Assembly: GCA_015487895.1 (NCBI GenBank)
Contig: WFOW01000297.1
Span: forward strand, 1-5,672
Source: Gammaproteobacteria bacterium
GTDB taxonomy: Bacteria > Pseudomonadota > Gammaproteobacteria > S144-34
DNA length: 5,672 nt
Direction of reading: 5' to 3'
The position numbers were made by a program, and so were the translations under genes. Of the stretch, positions 1 through 4,799 are shown piece after piece. How positions within the stretch are numbered: the stretch's first letter is position 1; every line of letters starts with the position of its first letter. The notes under the pieces were generated by a model. The model did not search any database. It saw nothing but the letters and a program-made list of their open reading frames with translations, and was not told the DNA's origin.

Positions 1-15
1 TCGGGCGCTGCTCAT
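1..15 (-). CDS. Possible start of a further gene in the sigma/anti-sigma operon (partial, runs off left edge)
   Basis: An ATG at 15-13 on the minus strand overlaps the TGA of the preceding membrane-protein gene in an ATGA arrangement. The same junction joins the sigma factor to that membrane protein. Only five codons (MSSAR) lie in the window, so no product can be named. The repeated ATGA junction is the only evidence, and it suggests a third translationally coupled gene after the ECF pair. No convincing Shine-Dalgarno sequence lies ahead of it. It could equally be a chance ATG. Confidence 0.35.
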
Positions 16-368
16 CGGCGGTAGATGATCGGGCTCCGCTCCTGTCTCTCGGGTGCGCGCGCGGGCGGCGGCGCGGGGCGCGCGGGCGCGGGCGCAGCCT
101 CCGCCGCCTCCTGCGCGGGCCGTGCCGCGGGCGCGGCGGGCGGCTCGGCGGGCCGCAGGCGCGCGGCCCACCAGCCGGCCGCCGCCGCGGCGCCGGCGGC
201 GAGCGCCGCCGCCAGCCACCAGGCCGCCCGCCGGGCCGCCGCGCGCCGGCGCGCGGCCTGCGTCACGCGCCGCTCGATCGCCGCGAGCCGCGCCGGATCC
301 GGCTCCGGCAGGGCCTCGAAGGCCGCCTCGAGCCGGGCGGCGAGGGGGTCGCGTCCCTCCGCGCTCAT
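12..368 (-). CDS. Putative anti-sigma factor: small single-pass membrane protein coupled to the ECF sigma gene
   Basis: The protein is 118 aa. An N-terminal cytoplasmic part of about 48 residues is rich in charge and ends in an Arg/Ala-rich helix (about 34-48). One hydrophobic Trp/Ala/Gly segment (about 49-68) should cross the inner membrane. A Pro/Ala-rich linker (about 72-108) follows, and the tail ends SPIIYRR. Its ATG overlaps the sigma-factor stop (ATGA), a coupling typical of ECF sigma/anti-sigma pairs. Topology and context therefore suggest a membrane anti-sigma factor that holds the sigma factor until an envelope signal arrives. The HxxxCxxC zinc motif of the ZAS anti-sigma class is absent, and no cysteine or histidine is present at all. 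No family is recognised with certainty. It might instead be a membrane partner that does not inhibit the sigma factor. Confidence 0.6.
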   Translation of the reverse strand: MSAEGRDPLAARLEAAFEALPEPDPARLAAIERRVTQAARRRAAARRAAWWLAAALAAGAAAAAGWWAARLRPAEPPAAPAARPAQEAAEAAPAPARPAPPPARAPERQERSPIIYRR

Positions 369-880
369 GGGCCGCACTCCCGCCAGGCCGCCCGCAGGCG
401 CGCCAGCGCCTCGGCCGCCTTGCGGCGCACGGTGCCCTCCGGCAGGCCGAGGGCGGCGGCGATCTCCCGGTGCGTCATCCCGATCCAGTAACGCATGAGC
501 ACGATGTCCTGCTCGTCGCCGTCGAGCCGCTCGCGCACCAGCCGGCGCAGGGCCTCGTGCTCGGCCGGGTCGCCGCCCGTGGCCGCCTCGGGCGGGTCGG
601 GCGCGAGCCGCCGGGCGGTGGCCTGGCGGCGCTGGTGGTCCACCAGCAGGTTGAGGGCGATGCGGTACAGCAGCGCGCGCGGCGCGCTCGGGTCGCGGCA
701 GGCGGTGCGCGTCAGGCGCAGGAAGGCCTCGGCGAGGAGGTCGTAGGCGGTCTCGGGGTCGGCGCCGCGCGCGACGAGCAGCTTCCACAGGCGCGGCGCC
801 TCGGCGCGGTAGAAGGCGGCGAAGGCCTCCTCGTCGCCCTCCCGGCACCAGCGGCGGACGAGGGCGTCGGTGGCGGCCAC
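365..880 (-). CDS. RNA polymerase sigma factor, ECF subfamily of sigma-70
   Basis: The protein is 171 aa, normal for an ECF sigma factor. Region 2 spans about residues 16-86 and includes GDEEAFAAFYR, a core-binding and -10-recognising helix around YDLLAEAFLRL, and ALLYRIALNLLVDHQRR at its end. A short Pro/Gly linker (about 92-106) is followed by region 4 (about 107-166), with a helix-turn-helix around MTHREIAAALGLPEGTVRRK that should contact the -35 element. I chose the GTG at 880 because it lies four bases past the stop of the upstream Uma2 gene and gives the usual short N-terminus. Its ribosome binding site is weak, so translation may depend on readthrough coupling from Uma2. The next gene overlaps its stop by ATGA. 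ECF factors redirect RNA polymerase to a small regulon, often including their own operon. The regulon here cannot be read from the window. Confidence 0.9.
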   Translation of the reverse strand: MAATDALVRRWCREGDEEAFAAFYRAEAPRLWKLLVARGADPETAYDLLAEAFLRLTRTACRDPSAPRALLYRIALNLLVDHQRRQATARRLAPDPPEAATGGDPAEHEALRRLVRERLDGDEQDIVLMRYWIGMTHREIAAALGLPEGTVRRKAAEALARLRAAWRECGP

Positions 881-884
881 GCGC

Positions 885-1463
885 TCAGGCGAGCGGGGAG
901 AGGTCGAGGCGCGCGCCGGCGAGCGCCTCCGGCTCAAGCGCGCGCGCCTCGGCGAGCGGCAGGCGCTCGATGCGGCGGTAGCCTTCGGGGCCCGGCCCGC
1001 GGTGGATCTCCAGCCGCCCCGCCTCCAGGTCCACGAGCCACGCCTCCGGGATGCCGTGGCGGGCGTACAGGGGGAGCTTGACCTCGCGGTCCCAGCCTGC
1101 GGTGGTGTCCGCCACCTCGACGACCAGGAGCACGTCCTCCGGGCCGGGGTGGGCGTCGCGGTACCAGTCCGCGCGGGGCCGCAGCAGCGCCAGATCCGGC
1201 TGCGGCTCGGAGCGCTCGCCCAGGCGGATCGGGCTCTGGCAGCGGACGATCGCCCGTCCCCCCGCCACCTCGCTGAGCTTGGACAGGATCCAGTCCACGG
1301 CACCCGCGTGCCGACTTCCTATCGGCGCCATCTCGTACAGCTCTCCCTCGATCAGCTCCACGCGGTCGTCCTCGCCGAGGATCCCGGCCTCGGCCAGGCG
1401 GTGGTAGTCGGCCACCGTCCAGCGGTGCCGGCGGACCGGGGGCGCCTCGCGCACGCTCGCCAT
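885..1463 (-). CDS. Uma2 family protein (DUF820, PD-(D/E)XK nuclease fold), copy 1
   Basis: The protein is 192 aa, the usual length for a stand-alone Uma2 protein. The N-terminal part (WTVADYHRLAEAGIL, then DRVELIEGELYEMAPIG) is the family's typical opening. The PD-(D/E)XK core is visible as PD (D90) in PQPDLALL-like context, E116 in VLLVVEVADT, and K129 in REVKLPLYA, followed by the family hallmark GIPEAWLVDLE (about 137-147). The usual SPST stretch after the second acidic residue reads ADTT here. Uma2 proteins are predicted endonucleases, common in large paralogous sets, and their substrate is unknown. Start: the ATG at 1463 has a GGAGG (1473-1477) nine bases upstream and lies four bases past the stop of the other Uma2 gene. 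The ECF sigma gene starts four bases past its own stop, so these genes look like one operon. Confidence 0.85.
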   Translation of the reverse strand: MASVREAPPVRRHRWTVADYHRLAEAGILGEDDRVELIEGELYEMAPIGSRHAGAVDWILSKLSEVAGGRAIVRCQSPIRLGERSEPQPDLALLRPRADWYRDAHPGPEDVLLVVEVADTTAGWDREVKLPLYARHGIPEAWLVDLEAGRLEIHRGPGPEGYRRIERLPLAEARALEPEALAGARLDLSPLA

Positions 1464-1467
1464 CGTC

Positions 1468-1998
1468 TCAGCCCTCCCGCGGCCACACCGCCGCGCCGTC
1501 GATCGCGACGCGGCGGCCCTCGATCTCCGTGGACCAGGTCTCGTTGCCGATCTCGGCCACCTTGCGGTAGCGGCCCGCCTCGAGCGCGTGGACGCGGAGC
1601 TTGCGCTGGTCCGGATAGGCGAGCAGGTACCACGGCACGCCCTCCTCGGCGTAGAGGGCGGCCTTGATGCGCTCGTCGCGCCGCGCCGACTCCGGCGAGA
1701 CGACCTCGATGACGAGCGCCGGCGTGCGGGTCACCCGCTCGCCCCGCACGCCGCACACCACCATCACGTCGGGACGCACGACGGTGTCGGCGCTGACCGT
1801 CCAGTCCGTCTCCATGAGCGCGAGGCAGCGCGGGCAGCCTTCGAGCGCCTCGTCGAGCTGGCGGGCGAGCCGCAGGGTCGCGCGCTGGTGCGCGACGCCC
1901 GGCGAGGGCGTCATCGCGAGCGGCTGGCCGCGAACGAGTTCCCAGTCGCCCTCCCAGCGGGCGTGGTCCTCGACGGTGTAGCGCTCCAGGGGCTCCAT
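1468..1998 (-). CDS. Uma2 family protein (DUF820, PD-(D/E)XK nuclease fold), copy 2
   Basis: The protein is 176 aa from the ATG at 1998. Family features run in order: YTVEDHARW at the N-terminus, WELVRGQPLAMTPSP (about 19-33), an alpha-helix with the AHQRATLRLARQL stretch, then RPDVMVV (D77), LVIEVVSPES (E98) and the RRDERIKAALYAEEGVPWYLLAYP segment (K112). This copy keeps the canonical VVSPES motif that copy 1 has lost. The two copies are clearly diverged paralogues and not a recent duplication. It is the first gene after a candidate promoter (TTGACA/TGGAAT), whose predicted start site lies only about 20 bases upstream. An in-frame GTG at 2004 is an alternative start: a GGAAGG lies about ten bases ahead of it, better spaced than for the ATG. 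The in-frame ATG at 2055 falls inside the promoter and is unlikely. Enzymatic activity and target are not known. Confidence 0.85.
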   Translation of the reverse strand: MEPLERYTVEDHARWEGDWELVRGQPLAMTPSPGVAHQRATLRLARQLDEALEGCPRCLALMETDWTVSADTVVRPDVMVVCGVRGERVTRTPALVIEVVSPESARRDERIKAALYAEEGVPWYLLAYPDQRKLRVHALEAGRYRKVAEIGNETWSTEIEGRRVAIDGAAVWPREG

Positions 1999-2026
1999 GG
2001 TCACGTCACATCGGCCTTCCGCTCCG

Positions 2027-2055
2027 ATTCCAGCACCGGCCCGGGGGGCTGTCAA
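2027..2055 (-). promoter_or_regulatory. Candidate sigma-70 promoter for the Uma2/ECF operon
   Basis: On the minus strand a perfect -35 TTGACA (2055-2050) is followed by a 17-base spacer and TGGAAT (2032-2027), four of six matches to the -10 consensus. Transcription would start near 2020, about 20 bases ahead of the first Uma2 gene. It sits in the only gap (1999-2071) between mshP and the Uma2 genes, where an operon promoter would be expected. The weak point is the -10 box, which lacks the conserved A at position 2. Confidence 0.45.
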
Positions 2056-2071
2056 ACGTGTCCGCGCCGCC

Positions 2072-2488
2072 TCACCGTGGCTTGACCACGGCGGTGACGG
2101 TGCGTCGCACCTGGTCCTCGGCGCTGCCGCGCGTGGCCGTCACGGTCAGGCGCACGAGCTCGTAGGGCGGACCGCCGCCCTCGGTGAAGGGCCCGCCCAT
2201 GGCGTCGCACCGGACCGTGACCGTGAAGCCCTCGACGTCGAAGCTCGCCCCGTTCGTGTCGCAGGCCGTGGTGGCCTTCTCCTTGACGATCGCCCACTCG
2301 AGCCCCGAGAGCGCCGCGAACCAGGCGCGCGCGCCCTGGACGCTGAGCGCCGGCACCTGGTGCTGGACGCTCGTCACCGTGACGAGGTAGGCCCCGAGCG
2401 CGGCCAGCACCACGATGAGGAAGATCGCCCCCACCAGGGACATGCCCCGCTGGCGCGCGCCCGCCGCGATGCGCTCCCGTACCCTCAT
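2072..2488 (-). CDS. mshP: MSHA biogenesis protein MshP-like (PilX/GspK-type minor pilin)
   Basis: The protein is 138 aa. A basic leader of 15 residues ends in Gly and is followed by MSLVGAIFLIVVLAALGAYLV, the type III/IV prepilin signal and hydrophobic N-terminal helix (about 16-36). The next stretch, with VQGARAWFAALSGLEWA (about 49-65), has the pattern of MshP/PilX minor pilins, where this helix forms the pilin stalk. Two cysteines (in TTACDTN and VTVRCDAM) probably form a disulphide in the head. The Glu normally found at +5 of mature pilins is Gly here, as in the GspK/PilX tip class, fitting a tip position in the priming complex. Its ATG overlaps the mshO stop (ATGA), so the two are translationally coupled. 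The order C-D-O-P matches MSHA loci. The mshQ gene that usually follows is missing. MshP identity is by pattern and order. Confidence 0.75.
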   Translation of the reverse strand: MRVRERIAAGARQRGMSLVGAIFLIVVLAALGAYLVTVTSVQHQVPALSVQGARAWFAALSGLEWAIVKEKATTACDTNGASFDVEGFTVTVRCDAMGGPFTEGGGPPYELVRLTVTATRGSAEDQVRRTVTAVVKPR

Positions 2489-3411
2489 GGCTGGTTCGGC
2501 ACGTGGGCCTGCTGGAGCAGCGTCACGGACTCGCCCGCCTCCGTGACGGTGAGGGTGGCGGTCACGAGCCCCGCGCGCGTGCTGCTGCCGGGGCTGTAGG
2601 TGAAGCGGCAGGCGCTGACGCGGTCCACCACCAGCGGCGGGCTCGGCGCCAGGCTCAGCGGCGGCGAGGCGGGGTCGGTGGGCTGGGTCGCCTCGATGCG
2701 GTAGTCCTGGTAGCGGCGGATGGTGCCGGCCGTCAGGTCGCAGTGGAAGGTCACGGGCGTGTCCACGACGTAGAAGCGCTGCTGCGGCGAGGGGTAGGGG
2801 AAGGCGCGCCCCGAGGAGAAGCTGAGGTTGTTGAAGCGGATATGGTCCGAGCCGTCGGCCGCGCCGTCGTCGACCACCGCCGTGATGGTCGCCATGTTGT
2901 CGCGCGCCCAGGCGTTCGCGCCGGGCTGGCCGGTGTTGTAGACCACCAGGCAGTCCGCGCGCCCCTGCACGCAGTCGTTCGGGCCGGGGCCGGTGTCGAT
3001 CTCCGCGAGGCGCTGGAGCTGGCCGACCACGTCGAAGCGGTCGTCGGGGCTCGAGGGCGTGAAGCGCAGGGGGTCGCCCGGGGGACGGGCGCGGTAGCGC
3101 CCGCCCTCGAGCACGCGCAGGAACTCGATGCAGCGCCCGGAGCAGGCGACGCGGATGCTGTTCGGCAGCGCCTGGCGCAGCTCGCGGATCATGTGCTTGA
3201 GCGCCGTGTCGGCGGCGTCGACCAGCTCGGCGCGCCGCGCGGTATCGACGAAGCCTTTCACGGGCCCGGCGATGAAGCGCGCGGCGATGCCGGCCACGAT
3301 CCCGGCGATCACGATCACCACGATCATCTCCACGAGCGTCAGGCCCGCCCCGCTGCGCGGGGCCCGTTCGGCCCGCGCGCCTCTCGCCGCCCGTCTCCCG
3401 TCGCACACCAT
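2485..3411 (-). CDS. mshO: MSHA biogenesis protein MshO-like minor pilin
   Basis: The protein is 308 aa, long for a minor pilin and consistent with MshO. A leader of about 23 Arg/Ala-rich residues ends at Gly. The mature N-terminus then reads LTLVEMIVVIVIAGIVAGIAARF, with the conserved Glu at +5. Next comes the amphipathic helix containing ELVDAADTALKHMIRELRQALPNSIRV, characteristic of MshO/PilW/GspJ-like pilins. A large Cys-bearing head follows, with Cys in ACSGRCIEF, NDCVQGRADC, FHCDL and SACRF, suggesting several disulphides outside the cytoplasm. The ATG at 3411 lies two bases beyond the mshD stop. A GTG at 3408 gives one residue less. The 3' end overlaps mshP by four bases. It probably acts in the tip complex that starts fibre assembly at the inner membrane. 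The first mature residue is Leu, not the common Phe or Met. Confidence 0.82.
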   Translation of the reverse strand: MVCDGRRAARGARAERAPRSGAGLTLVEMIVVIVIAGIVAGIAARFIAGPVKGFVDTARRAELVDAADTALKHMIRELRQALPNSIRVACSGRCIEFLRVLEGGRYRARPPGDPLRFTPSSPDDRFDVVGQLQRLAEIDTGPGPNDCVQGRADCLVVYNTGQPGANAWARDNMATITAVVDDGAADGSDHIRFNNLSFSSGRAFPYPSPQQRFYVVDTPVTFHCDLTAGTIRRYQDYRIEATQPTDPASPPLSLAPSPPLVVDRVSACRFTYSPGSSTRAGLVTATLTVTEAGESVTLLQQAHVPNQP

Positions 3412-3413
3412 CG

Positions 3414-3887
3414 TCAGTAGCTCATCCGCCAGCCGGCGACCTTCACGTCGAGCCAGCCCACGTTGTCGTGGGTCACCCGCACCTCGATGCGCCGGCCGGC
3501 CACGCCGTTGAGCGTCGCGTCGGCCACGCTCACCTGCACGTTGTAGGCCTCGAGCCCGGCGATGGGGTTCCCGTTGCGGTCCACCGCGCCGGCGGTGTCG
3601 CTCAGGCCGTTGTAGTCGCACACGTCGTCGTAGGTCGCCCGCGTCTCGCCCGGCTCCGGCCCGCAGCCCGTCTCGCCGTCGGGGTCGGCGTAGGCCGCGA
3701 GCGTGATCTCCTCCAGGTAGGACTGGGCGATGGCCACCGCCTGCTCGGTGAGCATGGGGTCGGCGCCGTGGCGCGTGGCCTGCGTCAGCGCCGCGAGCAC
3801 CCCCGCCACCGCGATGCTGATCACCACGATGGCGACGACGAGCTCCACCAGCGTCATGCCCCCGGCCCGCGGCCGGCCCCCGCGCAT
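3414..3887 (-). CDS. mshD: MSHA pilin protein MshD-like minor pilin
   Basis: The protein is 157 aa. A 10-residue basic leader ending GG is followed by MTLVELVVAIVVISIAVAGVLAAL, a textbook prepilin N-terminus with Glu at +5. The following helix holds HGADPMLTEQAVAIAQSYLEEI, and the head has an acidic Cys-containing loop (ETGCGPEPGETRATYDDVCDYNG). It ends in beta strands with YNVQVSVADATLNGV and VRVTHDNVGW, as in MshD/GspI-like pilins. I chose ATG 3887 because a GAG lies six bases ahead and the leader has normal length. An in-frame ATG at 3905 adds six residues and overlaps mshC by 11 bases, and it is also possible. The gene lies seven bases past the mshC stop and two bases before mshO, so it is clearly cotranscribed. 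Confidence 0.82.
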   Translation of the reverse strand: MRGGRPRAGGMTLVELVVAIVVISIAVAGVLAALTQATRHGADPMLTEQAVAIAQSYLEEITLAAYADPDGETGCGPEPGETRATYDDVCDYNGLSDTAGAVDRNGNPIAGLEAYNVQVSVADATLNGVAGRRIEVRVTHDNVGWLDVKVAGWRMSY

Positions 3888-3894
3888 GCCCCGC

Positions 3895-4401
3895 TCAGTG
3901 CACATAGCCCGTCACGTGCTCCACGGTCACGGCCTCGCCGCCCACGCTGACGCTCGCGGGGCCCGCGAGCGCCGCGCCGCTACCGGCGTCGTGGGGGCGG
4001 CCCCCGGAATCGAACCAGACGTCGAGGCTCCCGCTCACGGCCACGCCCGAGGGCGTGGCGCCCGAGAAGGCGCCGCCCCCGTCCGGGCGGCGCACGTCGG
4101 TGTTGAAGTCCGCGGTGCCGGTGCACGAGTCGCTGCGCCGCAGGCGGTAGCCCGCCGCGTCCACGGTGGCGCGCACGTTGCAGCCCGAGGCGATGGCGTG
4201 CTTGTGCGCGTAGCGCAGCGCCGCGCGCACGCTCTCGCGGTAGCCGCGCGCCTCGAAGGCCGAGCGGTCGACGAAGCGCGCGAAGGCCGCGACCGCCAGG
4301 ATCCCCGCCAGCACGATCACGATCACCAGCTCCACCAGCGTGAAGCCTCTCGGACGTGCAGGAAGTGCGATCGGGCCCGTTCTGTCCGGCTGCCGGCGCA
4401 T
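3895..4401 (-). CDS. mshC: MSHA pilin protein MshC-like minor pilin (GspH/FimT type)
   Basis: The protein is 168 aa. A 19-residue leader ends RPRG, followed by FTLVELVIVIVLAGILAVAAFARF, the classical prepilin cleavage site and hydrophobic helix with Phe at +1 and Glu at +5. The next helix (SVRAALRYAHKHAIASGCNV) and the strand segment VRATVDAAGYRLRR are typical of GspH/FimT-like minor pilins, the group containing MshC. Two Cys (in ASGCNV and SDSCTG) flank a loop and may form a disulphide. It is the first gene of the mshCDOP unit here. The usual upstream neighbours mshB and mshA are absent, with a toxin-antitoxin pair pointing away instead. A GAG four bases ahead of the ATG is a weak ribosome site. 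The candidate promoter at 4494-4521 gives an mRNA leader of about 85 bases. FimT of another pilus is the main alternative. The gene order favours MshC. Confidence 0.8.
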   Translation of the reverse strand: MRRQPDRTGPIALPARPRGFTLVELVIVIVLAGILAVAAFARFVDRSAFEARGYRESVRAALRYAHKHAIASGCNVRATVDAAGYRLRRSDSCTGTADFNTDVRRPDGGGAFSGATPSGVAVSGSLDVWFDSGGRPHDAGSGAALAGPASVSVGGEAVTVEHVTGYVH

Positions 4402-4477
4402 GCGTCTCGTTCCGCTCAGGCCGCTGCGCTCACTCTGTCATGAAAACGGCTCGGCGCTCCGTCTTGCTCGGGCAGGC

Positions 4478-4508
4478 TTGTCATTTATTTTCCATTATGC
4501 CATATACA
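4478..4508 (+). promoter_or_regulatory. Candidate promoter for vapBC
   Basis: A -35 TTGTCA (4478-4483, five of six matches) is separated by 19 bases from TATACA (4503-4508, four of six). The spacing is long, so the promoter would be weak or need help. Initiation six or seven bases after the -10 would fall at about 4515, exactly on an in-frame ATG of the antitoxin gene. The location is right for the operon promoter. Confidence 0.35.
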
Positions 4509-4520
4509 AAGAATATGACA
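4479..4520. repeat. Inverted repeats in the msh/vapBC intergenic region, possible operator
   Basis: TGTCAT (4479-4484) is matched by ATGACA (4515-4520), perfect six-base arms 30 bases apart. Between them a second pair, CATAT (4501-4505) and ATATG (4513-4517), lies seven bases apart. Both fall in a 40-base block (4481-4520) that is about 75% A+T in otherwise very GC-rich DNA. VapBC-type complexes usually bind inverted repeats over their own promoter, so this is a natural place for an operator. Arms this short can occur by chance in AT-rich DNA. The outer pair partly reflects the two -35 boxes facing each other. Confidence 0.35.
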
Positions 4521-4521
4521 G
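4494..4521 (-). promoter_or_regulatory. Candidate promoter for the mshCDOP operon
   Basis: On the minus strand CTGTCA (4521-4516, four of six matches to TTGACA) is followed by 16 bases and CATAAT (4499-4494, five of six matches to the -10). A TGG immediately ahead of the -10 makes it an extended -10 element. Transcription would start near 4487 and give an 85-base leader to mshC. It overlaps the plus-strand promoter candidate completely, so the two operons may compete for polymerase. Confidence 0.45.
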
Positions 4522-4799
4522 AATCTGGGATTCAACCCCCATGCGACAATGAGCGGCACGCTCTGCGCCTCGGGCCGCATGGACGAGTGGTCATCCCCGC
4601 GCCGCTGAGACGTCGTCTCGGCCTGAAGCCGGGTGACGTGCTCGTCGGCTGGCTGGAGGGCGACCGTCTCGTGCTGCGCCCGCGCGCGGCCGTGGAGGCG
4701 GAGCTGTGGGAGATGTTCGCCCGCGAGGAGGGAAGCCTGGCGGAAGCGCTCATCGCCGACAGGCGCCGGGAGGCGGAGCGGGAACGTGGGGAGGGATAG
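4515..4799 (+). CDS. vapB: VapB-type antitoxin with AbrB/SpoVT DNA-binding domain
   Basis: The protein is 94 aa from ATG 4515. Residues about 14-60 form a SpoVT/AbrB swapped-hairpin DNA-binding domain, seen in LRLGPHGRVVIPAPLRRRLGL, KPGDVLVGWLEGD and RLVLRPR. The rest (about 60-92: EAELWEMFAREEGSLAEALIADRRREAERERG) is a charged helix of the kind that wraps and blocks the partner toxin. It overlaps the vapC start by 14 bases. As antitoxin it should neutralise VapC and, with VapC, repress the operon. An in-frame ATG at 4497 would give 100 aa. Neither start has a Shine-Dalgarno sequence, and ATG 4515 coincides with the predicted transcription start, so a leaderless message is possible. The first dozen codons are AT-richer than the rest and resemble no family motif, so the true start may lie even further in. 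The family assignment is firm and the start is not. Confidence 0.85.
   Translation: MTESGIQPPCDNERHALRLGPHGRVVIPAPLRRRLGLKPGDVLVGWLEGDRLVLRPRAAVEAELWEMFAREEGSLAEALIADRRREAERERGEG
4775..4778 (+). promoter_or_regulatory. Ribosome binding site deciding the vapC start
   Basis: GGAG (4775-4778), inside the end of vapB, lies seven bases ahead of GTG 4786. The alternative GTGs at 4810 and 4813 sit about 14 or more bases from the nearest GGAGG, which favours 4786. Confidence 0.5.

Noticed and set aside
12..848. Minus-strand open frame of 278 codons that would extend the anti-sigma candidate upstream
   Set aside because: The extension reads the sigma gene in the wrong frame and is Arg/Pro/Ala noise. 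The ATGA overlap at 365-368 marks the real start.
53..1081. Long plus-strand open frame opposite the sigma, anti-sigma and Uma2 genes
   Set aside because: Its translation is Arg/Ala/Gly-rich with no recognisable domain. It mirrors well-supported minus-strand genes, and such antisense frames are expected in DNA with very high GC.
2072..3406. Minus-strand open frame of 444 codons that would fuse an upstream Arg-rich region to MshP
   Set aside because: Only the last 138 codons look like a protein. The upstream part is an out-of-frame reading of mshO. The ATG at 2488 overlapping the mshO stop is the sensible start.
2503..3420. Long plus-strand open frame of about 305 codons opposite mshO
   Set aside because: The product is low-complexity and His/Ala/Arg-rich. 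The minus strand encodes a clear MshO with prepilin signal and paired cysteines.
4521..4545. tRNA T-arm-like string (GGGATTCAACCCCC) suggesting a tRNA fragment or attachment site
   Set aside because: The stem pairs only about four bases, the loop does not fit the seven-base consensus in either strand, and no acceptor or anticodon arm is present nearby.
4549..4551. ATG at 4549 as an alternative start near the AbrB domain
   Set aside because: It is out of frame with the AbrB/VapB coding frame.
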